Assembly (NCBI GenBank): GCA_007120575.1 | Contig: SKNJ01000336.1 | Span: forward strand, 1 to 14,858 | Length of the DNA: 14,858 bases | Direction of reading: 5' to 3' | Source of the DNA: Thioalkalivibrio sp. | GTDB lineage: Bacteria; Pseudomonadota; Gammaproteobacteria; Ectothiorhodospirales; Ectothiorhodospiraceae | Program-made: the position numbers and the translations under genes | Shown here: positions 6,744 through 13,777 of the stretch, piece by piece | Layout: each line of letters opens with the position of its first letter | How positions within the stretch are numbered: the first letter of the stretch is position 1 | The notes under the pieces: generated by a model | Told to the model about the DNA's origin: nothing | The model's input: only the letters and a program-made list of their open reading frames with translations | The model's database searches: none

Positions 6744-7394
6744 CTACCGGGTCTCGCTCCCGGGCCCGACATGGTTTAGCAGGGCCTCCACCAGTTCGGC
6801 GGCGGGCGTCCCATGGGGGTGAATCTCCAGCAAGCCGCCCTCCGGGCCGATCAGGTAGGTCGAAGAGCTGTGGTCGACTACATAGCCCATCGCCGATTCA
6901 AGGTCCGTGCGTTGATAGAACACCCCGTAGCGTTCGGCGATCGGGCGCAGCTCCGCGTGCGAGCCCGTCGCGCCCTGAATGGACGGATGGAAGTGCCCGA
7001 CATAGCTCTCCAGGCGCTCCCTGGTATCGCGCTCGGGGTCGACACTGATCATCACCCCGCTGACCCGGTCCTCCAGCGCCTCCGGCAGGCGCTGCAGCGC
7101 GGCGCTGATCCAGCCCAGGCTGGTGGGGCAGGCATCCGGGCAGGCGGTGTAGCCGAAGTACAGCCACACGTAGTCGCCCCGCAAATCGGCCAGCCGGAAG
7201 CGTTCCCCGTGGGTGGCGACGGGTAGCTCGACCGGTCCGCCGGTCACGCCCTCGGCGATGGGCAGGCGTTCGTGGTCCGCGCCCTGTATCCGGGGCGGTG
7301 GTTCCGGGCGCAACAGCACGAATACCAGCAGGGCACCCGCCCCGAGTACTGCCAGGCCCCAAAGGAGGGTGGTGGTCGGGACGCGCGGTATCAT
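6744..7394 (-). CDS. SCO1/SenC family copper chaperone
   Basis: A 216-residue membrane-anchored thioredoxin-fold protein. One transmembrane helix (residues 10-28) is followed by a periplasmic domain with the SCO copper site: C85-P-D-A-C89 in YFGYTACPDACPTSLG and H175 in VVDHSSSTYLIGP. SVDPERDT is the usual SCO segment following the third strand. SCO proteins deliver copper to the CuA centre of cytochrome oxidase or act as thiol reductases for it. It starts 6 nt after the upstream hypothetical gene, which in turn follows polA by 2 nt, so all three are probably co-transcribed. It is followed by the candidate small RNA and its terminator. No oxidase genes are in the window. Confidence 0.93.
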   Translation of the reverse strand: MIPRVPTTTLLWGLAVLGAGALLVFVLLRPEPPPRIQGADHERLPIAEGVTGGPVELPVATHGERFRLADLRGDYVWLYFGYTACPDACPTSLGWISAALQRLPEALEDRVSGVMISVDPERDTRERLESYVGHFHPSIQGATGSHAELRPIAERYGVFYQRTDLESAMGYVVDHSSSTYLIGPEGGLLEIHPHGTPAAELVEALLNHVGPGSETR

Positions 7395-7400
7395 GAGTCC

Positions 7401-7913
7401 TCAGTGGTTTCCATGCTCGCGGCGGGTGACGAAGCGGAACTGGACCCGTGCCGCGTCCGGCTGGTCCGCCGGCATCACGGTTGCCGCCCAGGTCATGGCC
7501 TCGGTGGTACAGATCGGCAAGGTGGTCTCCCCCTCGAAGCGCCCGTCGCCGGCGTGCAGCAGGCGCGGCCGTTGGAATCCCATGTGCATTTCCACTCCCG
7601 CCAGGTCCAGGTCCAGCGCGTCGGGGCCGTCCAGGCTGGCGCGCGCGGCCGGGTCCAGCTCGAGCACCAGGCGCAGGGGGCGCAGCATCGGCACCGGACG
7701 CGGGGTGATGTCGAGGACGATCTCGCCACCCGCCGGATGCTTGGCGGTACAGGGGCCTGCGTTCAGGTCACAGTCCGCCGGCTGCACGATCGTGATCCCG
7801 TCGGGCGTGCCGGTATCCAGATAGCGCTCCGCAAGCACCCAGGCGCTGGCCACCAGCAGGACTGCCACCAGCCAGGGGGCAATGCGGTTGAAGCGCGCGG
7901 CGGATGTGTGCAT
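7401..7913 (-). CDS. Membrane-anchored periplasmic protein of unknown function, probable partner of SCO
   Basis: 170 residues. One N-terminal transmembrane helix (about 12-28) anchors a periplasmic domain of beta-rich character. Notable residues are C48 and C55 (CDLNAGPC), M109-H110-M111-G (GVEMHMGFQRP), C135 (LPICTTEAM) with M140, and a His-containing C-terminus. The layout of a Met/His motif, a Gly-rich turn (DGRFEG) and a hydrophobic tail strand (MTWAATVM) resembles FixH/YtkA-like periplasmic domains. That is my inference, not a firm family call. The position between polA and sco, with 2-nt and 6-nt gaps, suggests it works with the SCO protein, perhaps in copper handling or oxidase assembly. 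Confidence 0.8.
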   Translation of the reverse strand: MHTSAARFNRIAPWLVAVLLVASAWVLAERYLDTGTPDGITIVQPADCDLNAGPCTAKHPAGGEIVLDITPRPVPMLRPLRLVLELDPAARASLDGPDALDLDLAGVEMHMGFQRPRLLHAGDGRFEGETTLPICTTEAMTWAATVMPADQPDAARVQFRFVTRREHGNH

Positions 7914-7915
7914 GG

Positions 7916-10615
7916 CTAGTGTGCATCGTCCCAGTTGGCGCCGACCCCGATATCGACCACCAGTTCCACGTCCAGCTCGGCCGCGCCGCTCATCGCCGCG
8001 CGTACCCGCGAGGTCAGTTCGTCGACCGCTTCCCCGGCCACCTCGAATACCAGTTCGTCGTGCACCTGCATGATCATGCGTGCATCGAGCCCCGAATCCG
8101 CCAGATCGTTCGCGACGCGTACCATCGCGCGCTTGATGATGTCGGCGGCGGTCCCCTGCATCGGCGCATTGATCGCGACGCGTTCGGACTGCTGGCGGCG
8201 CGCCCCGTTGCGGCTGTTGATCTCCGGCAGGTACAGGCGGCGCCCGAACAGGGTCTCCACGTAACCGTGCTCGCGGCCGCTGGCGCGGGCCTGCTCCATG
8301 TATTCGTGCACGCCCGGGTAGCGGTTGAAATAGCGGTCGATATAGTCGCGCGCCTCGCCCTGCTCGATGCCCAGATTGCGTGCGAGACCCCAGGCCGACA
8401 TGCCGTAGATCAGGCCGAAATTGATCGCTTTGGCCGCGCGGCGCTGATCCCCGGTCACCGCGTCGGGCTCCAGGCCGAACACCTCGGCGGCCGTCGCGCG
8501 ATGGATGTCCCGACCCGCCGCGAAGGCCTTCAGCAGCCCCTGGTCCTGCGACAGGTGGGCCATGATGCGCAGCTCGATCTGCGAGTAGTCGGCGGCCAGC
8601 AGCTGGTAGCCCTGCTCGGCGATGAATGCACGGCGGATGCGCCGGCCGGCATCGGTGCGCACCGGGATGTTCTGAAGATTCGGCTCGGACGAGGACAGGC
8701 GTCCGGTCGCCGCACCCGCTTGATGATAGGAGGTATGCACTCGCCCGGTCTCCGGGTGGATGCGTCGGGGCAGGGTCTCGGTATAGGTGCTGCGGAGCTT
8801 GGACAGGCCGCGGTGCTCCAGGATCAGGCGTGGCAGGGGGTAGTCGTCGGCCATCTGCTCCAGCACGTCCTCCGCGGTGGAGGGCTGGCCCTTCGGCGTG
8901 CGCCGGATGACGGGCAGACCCAGGCGTTCGAACAGGATCTCCTGAATCTGCTTGGGCGAACCAAGATTGAACTCGCCGCCTGCCTCCGCGAATGCCTGCT
9001 TCTCGATGCGTTCCATTTCGGCCAGCAGTTCCTGGCTCTGCGCGCCCAGCAGGTCCGGATCGACCTTGACCCCGGCCCGCTCGATCTCCGCGAGCACCGG
9101 CACCAGCGGCATCTCGATCTCGCGGTACACGAACGCCGGCCCCTCGGCCTGGGCCAGGCGCGGCTGGAACACTGCATCCAGGCGCAGGCAGATATCTGCG
9201 TCCTCGCCGGCATAGTCGGTGGCGATACCGATGTCCACCTCCGCGAACGGGATCTGTTTCGCGCCCTTGCCGGCCACGTCTTCGTAATGCGTGGTTTTGT
9301 GCTCCAGGTGGCGCTCCGCCAGGCCGTCAAGGTCGTGGCGGTTGGCCCCGGCGTCCAGGCAGAACGACTGCAGCAGGGTGTCGTCGACGATTCCGTGCAG
9401 CTTGATGCCGTGGTTTCCGAGCACGTTGCGGTCGTACTTCAGGTGGTGGCCCAGCTTGCCGTGTGTCGCGGATTCGAGCCACGGCTGCAGGCGCGCCAGG
9501 CTCTCTTCCAAAGGCAGTTGCGGATCGGCGTCCGGACCGCTGTGGGCCAGCGGCAGGTAGTACGCGGTACCCGGTGCGAATGCGAACGACATCCCCACCA
9601 GCCGGGCCCGCATCGCATCGAGGCTGGTGGTCTCGGTGTCGAAGGCCACCCGCTCGGCGTGGTCCAGGCGTTGCAGCAACTCGGCGAACGCATCCTCCGA
9701 GCGTATGGCGTGGTATTCGGCCTCGAGCTGGTCGGATGCGGGGTTCGTGTCGCCGTCCGGATTGTTCCCCTCCAGCTCCGCGCGCCAGCGACTGAAGCCG
9801 TAGCGGCGTACCAGTTCCAGCAGGCGCTGGTGGTCGGCCTCGCGAATGCTCAGGTCTTCCGGGGCGGTGTCCAGATCGACATCGCGCCGCACGGTGATCA
9901 GCTCGCGCGACAGCGGCAGGCGATCCGCCGCCGCGCGCAGGTTCTCGCCGATCTTGCCGCCGAAGGCATCGGCCCGCTCAAGGATGGACTCGAGGTCGCC
10001 ATGTTGCGCGATCCACTTCGCAGCGGTCTTCGGGCCGACTTTCTCCACCCCCGGGATGTTGTCCACGCTGTCGCCCATCAGGGCCAGGTAATCGACGATC
10101 TGCTCCGGCGCCACGCCGAACTTCTCGCGCACTCCGTCGGGATCGAGGGTCGTGCCGTTCATGGTGTTGACCAGGGTGATGTGCTCGTCCACCAGTTGCG
10201 CCAGGTCCTTGTCGCCGGTGGAGATCACCACGTCGCGGCCCTGCTTCGCTGCCTGGTCTGCCAGGGTGGCGATCACGTCGTCGGCCTCCACCCCGGGGAC
10301 GCACAGCAGCGGCAGTCCCATCGCCTCCACCAGTTCGTGCAGTGGCTCGATCTGCGCGGCCAGATCGTCCGGCATCGGCGGGCGCGTGGCCTTGTATTCC
10401 GGATACATCGCGTCGCGGAAGGTCTTGCCCTTGGCGTCGAACACCACCGCCATCTGCTCCGGGGCGTAGTCCGACCGCAGCTTGCGCAGCATGTTGGCGA
10501 CCCCGTACAGCGCGCCGGTGGGCGCGCCGTCCGGGGCGGTCAGCGGCGGCAGGGCGTGAAACGCGCGATAAAGATAGGACGAGCCGTCGACCAGGACGAG
10601 GGGCGGTTGCGACAT
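7916..10615 (-). CDS. polA: DNA polymerase I, full length with proofreading
   Basis: 899 residues with all three domains. The N-terminal 5' nuclease (about 1-290) shows LVDGSSYLYRAFHALPPL and MYPEYKATRP. The 3'-5' exonuclease domain (about 310-490) keeps its acidic motifs: D326/E328 in AFDTETTSL, HHLKYDRN, and YAGEDADICLRL. Proofreading is therefore expected to be active. The polymerase domain shows DYSQIELRIMAH (catalytic D676), the O-helix RRAAKAINFGLIYG, and QVHDELVFEV (D853). Pol I removes RNA primers, fills Okazaki gaps and acts in excision repair. The ATG at 10615 gives the standard N-terminus, though no strong ribosome site is seen. The stop lies 2 nt from the next gene, so a hypothetical and sco are transcribed behind it, an uncommon arrangement for polA. 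LOG-family gene is divergent. Confidence 0.98.
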   Translation of the reverse strand: MSQPPLVLVDGSSYLYRAFHALPPLTAPDGAPTGALYGVANMLRKLRSDYAPEQMAVVFDAKGKTFRDAMYPEYKATRPPMPDDLAAQIEPLHELVEAMGLPLLCVPGVEADDVIATLADQAAKQGRDVVISTGDKDLAQLVDEHITLVNTMNGTTLDPDGVREKFGVAPEQIVDYLALMGDSVDNIPGVEKVGPKTAAKWIAQHGDLESILERADAFGGKIGENLRAAADRLPLSRELITVRRDVDLDTAPEDLSIREADHQRLLELVRRYGFSRWRAELEGNNPDGDTNPASDQLEAEYHAIRSEDAFAELLQRLDHAERVAFDTETTSLDAMRARLVGMSFAFAPGTAYYLPLAHSGPDADPQLPLEESLARLQPWLESATHGKLGHHLKYDRNVLGNHGIKLHGIVDDTLLQSFCLDAGANRHDLDGLAERHLEHKTTHYEDVAGKGAKQIPFAEVDIGIATDYAGEDADICLRLDAVFQPRLAQAEGPAFVYREIEMPLVPVLAEIERAGVKVDPDLLGAQSQELLAEMERIEKQAFAEAGGEFNLGSPKQIQEILFERLGLPVIRRTPKGQPSTAEDVLEQMADDYPLPRLILEHRGLSKLRSTYTETLPRRIHPETGRVHTSYHQAGAATGRLSSSEPNLQNIPVRTDAGRRIRRAFIAEQGYQLLAADYSQIELRIMAHLSQDQGLLKAFAAGRDIHRATAAEVFGLEPDAVTGDQRRAAKAINFGLIYGMSAWGLARNLGIEQGEARDYIDRYFNRYPGVHEYMEQARASGREHGYVETLFGRRLYLPEINSRNGARRQQSERVAINAPMQGTAADIIKRAMVRVANDLADSGLDARMIMQVHDELVFEVAGEAVDELTSRVRAAMSGAAELDVELVVDIGVGANWDDAH

Positions 10616-10645
10616 GGAACGGAATCCGGACGGGCGATGGCCGGC

Positions 10646-10651
10646 ATTCTA
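10646..10651 (-). promoter_or_regulatory. Probable -10 element of polA
   Basis: On the minus strand TGTAGAAT contains TAGAAT (5 of 6 matches to TATAAT) preceded by TG, about 30 nt upstream of the polA start. No good -35 hexamer is found at 16-18 nt. The predicted leader is about 25 nt. Confidence 0.4.
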
Positions 10652-10669
10652 CAGCGGGACGCCGCCTAT

Positions 10670-10698
10670 TTGTGCGGGGGTGGGGTGGCCGTTACGCT
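10670..10698 (+). promoter_or_regulatory. Weak promoter candidate for the LOG-DUF2782-ThrB-like operon
   Basis: TTGTGC (10670-10675) and TACGCT (10693-10698) are separated by 17 nt in the 112-bp divergent gap between polA and the LOG gene. Each hexamer matches consensus at only 3 of 6 positions, so this is tentative; spacing and location are the main support. Confidence 0.3.
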
Positions 10699-10727
10699 AC
10701 TCGCGTCGACCGACCGGAAACCTGTCA

Positions 10728-11453
10728 ATGAACGATCGCGAACGTTCCGCCCACCCGGGGCTGCGCCCCATCGACGACTCGGCCCTGACCCGCGAGAGCT
10801 GGAAGATCTTCCAGATCATGGCGGAGTTCGTCGAGGGCTTCGAGCGCCTGGCGCATATCAAGCCCTCGGTCAGCGTCTTCGGCTCCGCGCGCTTTCCGCC
10901 GGGGCACCCGCAGTACGAACTGGGCGTGGCGATCGCCCGGGAGCTCTCGGATGCCGGCTTCGCGGTGGTCAGTGGCGGTGGCCCGGGCATCATGGAGGCC
11001 GCCAACAAGGGGGCCTACGCCGGGCGCTCGCCGAGTATCGGCCTGAACATCCAGTTGCCCCACGAGCAGCACGCCAACCCCTATCAGGATCTGGGTCTTG
11101 GCTTCCGCCACTTCTTCTCGCGCAAGGTCATGTTCGTGAAGTACGCATCGGCCTACGTGGTTCTACCGGGCGGGTTCGGGACCCTGGACGAGCTCGCCGA
11201 GATTCTCACCCTGGTGCAGACCGGCAAGACCCGGCGCATCCCGGTGGTGCTGGTGGGCAGTACCTTCTGGCGGGGGCTGTTGCAGTGGTTCGAGGACACC
11301 CTGGTCGAGCAGGGCACCATCGATCGCAAGGACCTGGAGCTATACTCGTTGGTGGATACCCCGGAGGCGGTGGCCGACGTGATCTTCGAATACTACGAAG
11401 CGCGCAGCTTCGAGCCCTCGGAAGAAGAAAAGAAACGCATGATGGAGCTCTAG
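10728..11453 (+). CDS. LOG-family nucleotide 5'-monophosphate phosphoribohydrolase (TIGR00730 type)
   Basis: 241 residues of the LOG/lysine-decarboxylase-like Rossmann family. SVSVFGSARF (48-56) begins the nucleotide-binding fold. SGGGPGIMEAANKGA (82-96) and PGGFGTLDE (147-155) are the diagnostic motifs carrying catalytic Arg/Glu positions. Members hydrolyse the N-glycosidic bond of nucleoside monophosphates: LOG enzymes release cytokinin bases, bacterial PpnN-type enzymes salvage purine nucleotides. Substrate here is unknown. The start at 10728 was preferred over an in-frame ATG at 10614, because homologous sequence begins only after it and the longer form would overlap polA. It leads a compact operon: 2 nt to DUF2782, then overlap with the ThrB-like gene. 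Confidence 0.92.
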   Translation: MNDRERSAHPGLRPIDDSALTRESWKIFQIMAEFVEGFERLAHIKPSVSVFGSARFPPGHPQYELGVAIARELSDAGFAVVSGGGPGIMEAANKGAYAGRSPSIGLNIQLPHEQHANPYQDLGLGFRHFFSRKVMFVKYASAYVVLPGGFGTLDELAEILTLVQTGKTRRIPVVLVGSTFWRGLLQWFEDTLVEQGTIDRKDLELYSLVDTPEAVADVIFEYYEARSFEPSEEEKKRMMEL

Positions 11454-11455
11454 CG

Positions 11456-11833
11456 ATGCGCCCGACCCGACTGATCCCGTTCCTGTTGCTGGCCCCGGCC
11501 GTCGCCCTGGCCCAGGCGGAGGACTGGGCGGATGCCCCGGCGCCTCCCGGGATGCCGGACACGGCCGAGCAGCAACCGGCGCCGCCGGTGCTCGACGAAC
11601 GCGCGCGCGAGCAGCGCTCGCTGGAGGACGCCGACGTCATCATCATCGAGCGTGCTGGCGAGACCCGTCGCGAGTATCGGATTGGCGGGCGTCTGGTGAT
11701 GGTCGAGGTTACACCGTCCATCGGCCCGACCTATTACCTGATCGACTCCACCGGGGACGGCAGTCTGGATCGCCGCCGCGACGATCTGGAACCTGGATTC
11801 GTGCCCCCGTCCTGGATCCTGTTCCGATGGTGA
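11456..11833 (+). CDS. DUF2782 exported protein
   Basis: 125 residues. Residues 1-20 form a Sec signal peptide (MRPTRLIPFLLLAPAVALAQ), cleaved near AQA. An acidic, proline-rich linker precedes a small domain: DADVIIIERAGETRREYRIGGRLVMVEVTPSIG, then PTYYLIDSTGDGSLDRR and the terminal VPPSWILFRW, typical of DUF2782. The function is unknown. In Pseudomonas a DUF2782 gene also sits between polA and thrB, so the placement is conserved. It begins 2 nt after the LOG stop and its final codons overlap the start of the next gene, indicating translational coupling on both sides. Confidence 0.85.
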   Translation: MRPTRLIPFLLLAPAVALAQAEDWADAPAPPGMPDTAEQQPAPPVLDERAREQRSLEDADVIIIERAGETRREYRIGGRLVMVEVTPSIGPTYYLIDSTGDGSLDRRRDDLEPGFVPPSWILFRW

Positions 11834-12699
11834 TGCACGACGATTCCCTGCGGGACTGTGCGCGTCTCGCTGGTCTGGCGCTGGTGGAGGGCGCGAAGGG
11901 CCCCGAACTGGACGGGGTGCCGGTGCAGTGTCTGACGCTCCCCGTCGCGGTCGGAGCGTCCCTGGAGACCGGGTTGCGGACGGCGGCGGCGAGTGCGCTG
12001 GGGCCGGGCGTGGTGCTCCATGCTACCGCCAGCGATCCGGACGCCGACCGGTGCTGTCTGGTTCTGGAGCGCGGCGAGCCGTTGTCGCCGGATTTCGCCG
12101 CCGAAGGCCCCGGCGGCCTGGAGGCGCTGGGCGAGCGCGCTGCGTACTGGCAGCAGTGCCATCCGCCGGGGCAGTTGCCGGACAGCGGCGGCTACCGCCG
12201 CGGCGTGCTCCAGCAGCAGATCCGGGAGCAGGCCGAGCGTGCCGCCGGACGGCTGGATGCCAGCTCGCGGGCGGTGCTGGATGCGGAACTGCGCCACCAG
12301 GGCCTGTACCGGTTCGAGGATCTGCCGCTGGCGGGAAGCTACTGGCGGGGCGTGCGGGCCTTCCCGGGGGGGATGGGGCTGGGCGACCTGGTGCTGCCGC
12401 CGGCCGCGGTGCCGGCGTTCTGGCAGATTGCGCGGATTGTGCTCGACGTGGCGGTGGATGCGCAGGGCACGCCGCAGTCCGATGCCTACCATTCTGTACT
12501 CGCCGGATATCATCGCCAGCGGGCGCTGGTGGGTATCGAGCGTGGCGCAGCCCCCACCCTGCTGCGGCTGGCGGCGCTGGCCGACTGGCTGGAGCAGCTG
12601 GAGGTGGGCGGTGACGGCGTCGCGGAACGGGCGCGCCTGGAAGGGCTGCAGGCGCACGCGAACCGGCTGCAGGCGGTGTGGGTGCGCGCGGCGGCCTGA
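11827..12699 (+). CDS. ThrB-like (homoserine kinase/APH fold) protein lacking the catalytic motif
   Basis: 290 residues (288 if the ATG at 11833, which overlaps the DUF2782 stop, is used). The C-terminal half can be aligned by eye with type II homoserine kinase ThrB. LDAELRHQ followed by RFEDLP leads into the catalytic-loop position. IARIVLDVAVDAQG (201-214) matches the ThrB pattern IA..V.D...D.QG. HSVLAGYHRQRALVGIERG matches its ..LLAAY...RP.T..E. segment, and LLRLAALADWLEQL matches ..LR...LRFWLSRL. The kinase signature HADLFRDN is replaced by YWRGVRAF (172-179), removing the catalytic Asp, the His and the metal-binding Asn. D187 may be the remaining DFG-like Asp. The N-terminal lobe is also unlike ThrB. 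Together with its place after polA and DUF2782, this suggests a thrB descendant that has lost kinase activity. Its present role is unknown. Confidence 0.65.
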   Translation: MVMHDDSLRDCARLAGLALVEGAKGPELDGVPVQCLTLPVAVGASLETGLRTAAASALGPGVVLHATASDPDADRCCLVLERGEPLSPDFAAEGPGGLEALGERAAYWQQCHPPGQLPDSGGYRRGVLQQQIREQAERAAGRLDASSRAVLDAELRHQGLYRFEDLPLAGSYWRGVRAFPGGMGLGDLVLPPAAVPAFWQIARIVLDVAVDAQGTPQSDAYHSVLAGYHRQRALVGIERGAAPTLLRLAALADWLEQLEVGGDGVAERARLEGLQAHANRLQAVWVRAAA

Positions 12700-12939
12700 G
12701 GCCGGGTTGCCGTCCTGCATGGCCTGCGGACCGCCGCTCATTCGACCGGTAGCTGGAAGCCGTTTCGTCCTCCGGTGATTACGTGCCTTCGTGCCGGCCG
12801 CCTGCCATGCGACCGGCAACCGCCCATGCGAGGCGCTTTACGGGCTTCGCCGCGTCGGAATTTTGGGGCTACACTCGTGGACACTGGTCCCGTGTCGGGC
12901 CCTGCCTGGTATCCCGCGTTCCGTGCAAGGAGCCGTCTG
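12700..12939 (+). other. Intergenic region with a weak promoter candidate
   Basis: 240 bp with no convincing gene. TACACT (12870-12875) within an AATTTTGGGGCTACACTCG stretch is a plausible -10 (4 of 6) for the DUF4124 gene, but no clear -35 is seen at normal spacing. TGCCGG (12792-12797) and CCGGCA (12813-12818) could pair across a 15-nt loop; no T-run follows, so I do not call a terminator. Confidence 0.35.
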
Positions 12940-13542
12940 ATGATGCGTGCGAATTCCCCCCTGGTCCTGCTGCTGGCGGCCCTGATCCTGCCGTCGGTGC
13001 TGGCCGCCGAGGTTTATCGCTGGGTCGATGACCAGGGCAACGTCCACTTCGGCGACCGGCCGCCCGCCGATCGCGCCAGCGATCCGGTGGATATCCGGGA
13101 GCCGATGCGCGGGGTCCCGTTCGAGGGGGCACGCGAGGCTCTCGAGCGGCCAGTGCGCGGCGAGGAAACGGACGCGGAGGCGAGCCCCTACCGGAACCTG
13201 GCCATCGTGCGGCCGGAGGATGGCACCGGGGTGCGCGCCAACGATGGAAACGTCACTGCCGAGGTCGACCTGGAACCGGCGCTGGATACCGAGGCCGGGC
13301 ACCGGATTGCATGGGTGCTGGATGGCGAGGTGGTTGGCGAGGGTACGGCTGCGCAGACGACCTTCGAAGGGCTGGATCGCGGGGCCTACTCCCTGGAGGC
13401 GCAGGTCCTGGGACCGGACGGCGAGGTGCTGATTACGGCGCCGGGCGTCGAATTCAATGTCCTGCGCTTCGCCATCCCCCGCTCGGAGCAGCAGCGCCAG
13501 CGTCCGCAGCAATTCCCGCAGACCCCGCAAGGCGGCAACTGA
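12940..13542 (+). CDS. DUF4124 exported protein
   Basis: 200 residues. A signal peptide (residues 1-22, SPLVLLLAALILPSVLAA) is followed directly by the DUF4124 signature AEVYRWVDDQGNVHFGDRPP (22-41). A charged linker follows, then a beta-rich C-terminal domain (about 95-180) with a pattern of an Ig-like fold (VDLEPALDTEAGHRIAWVLD, YSLEAQVLGPDGEVL), and a Gln/Arg-rich tail (RSEQQRQRPQQFPQ). Function is unknown, with a periplasmic location expected. AAGGAG (12927-12932) 7 nt before the ATG fixes the start against an in-frame ATG at 12775. DUF4124 genes commonly stand between glnA and ntrB in Gammaproteobacteria. Here ntrB follows, but glnA is not the upstream neighbour. Confidence 0.85.
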   Translation: MMRANSPLVLLLAALILPSVLAAEVYRWVDDQGNVHFGDRPPADRASDPVDIREPMRGVPFEGAREALERPVRGEETDAEASPYRNLAIVRPEDGTGVRANDGNVTAEVDLEPALDTEAGHRIAWVLDGEVVGEGTAAQTTFEGLDRGAYSLEAQVLGPDGEVLITAPGVEFNVLRFAIPRSEQQRQRPQQFPQTPQGGN

Positions 13543-13607
13543 CGCGCTCATCCCGATGCGCTGGTGTTGGGCGCAGGGCCGTCGTGTGCTGCCGTGCACA
13601 CCCGCGT

Positions 13608-13624
13608 CGCACCATAATGGTGCT
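13608..13624. promoter_or_regulatory. NtrC operator upstream of ntrB
   Basis: GCACC-ATAAT-GGTGC (13609-13623) is a perfect dyad matching the NtrC consensus TGCACC-N5-GGTGCA except at the outermost bases. It closely resembles the strong site upstream of enteric glnA. It lies about 155 bp upstream of the ntrB start. Further GTGC/GCAC half-sites cluster at 13586, 13594 and 13629. This indicates NtrC control of ntrB, either as an enhancer or as a repressor of a basal promoter. Confidence 0.75.
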
Positions 13625-13630
13625 GGTGGT

Positions 13631-13645
13631 GCACTATAAAGGGGC
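13631..13645 (+). promoter_or_regulatory. Weak second NtrC site overlapping a TATAAA element
   Basis: GCACT-ATAAA-GGGGC fits the NtrC half-site pattern with one mismatch in the right arm and begins exactly 22 bp (two helical turns) after the first operator. It contains TATAAA (13635-13640), a good -10 hexamer, although no -35 is recognisable at 16-18 nt. If used, transcription would begin near 13647. Binding of NtrC here would occlude it, as known for enteric glnLp. Confidence 0.4.
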
Positions 13646-13749
13646 GTAGACTGCACCGAAATGACGCACCCACCCTGCCGGCGGTGATGCCGGTGTGCCG
13701 CAGACCCCGTGTTTCGGTGGAATCGGGGGGCGATTTCTGCCGAGGGGGT

Positions 13750-13765
13750 TGGCGCGATTCCTGCA
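13750..13765 (+). promoter_or_regulatory. Sigma-54-like -24/-12 element just before ntrB
   Basis: TGGCGCGATTCCTGCA matches the consensus TGGCRYRNNNNTTGCW at every defined position but one (C for T). GG and GC have the obligatory 10-nt spacing. The predicted start, about 13776, is only 2 nt before the ntrB ATG, which would give a nearly leaderless mRNA. That is a reason for caution. The NtrC operator is 130-170 bp upstream, a normal enhancer distance. Confidence 0.4.
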
Positions 13766-13777
13766 GCGGGTCCGTTG

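Noticed and set aside
10614..10727. An N-terminal extension of the LOG protein from an ATG at 10614
   Set aside because: The extra 38 residues are not family-like, would overlap the polA start, and would run through the polA/LOG promoter region.
7904..11833. A 1309-codon plus-strand open frame across the polA region
   Set aside because: Antisense to polA and then in frame with DUF2782 by accident; only the final 125 codons (from 11456) are a real gene.
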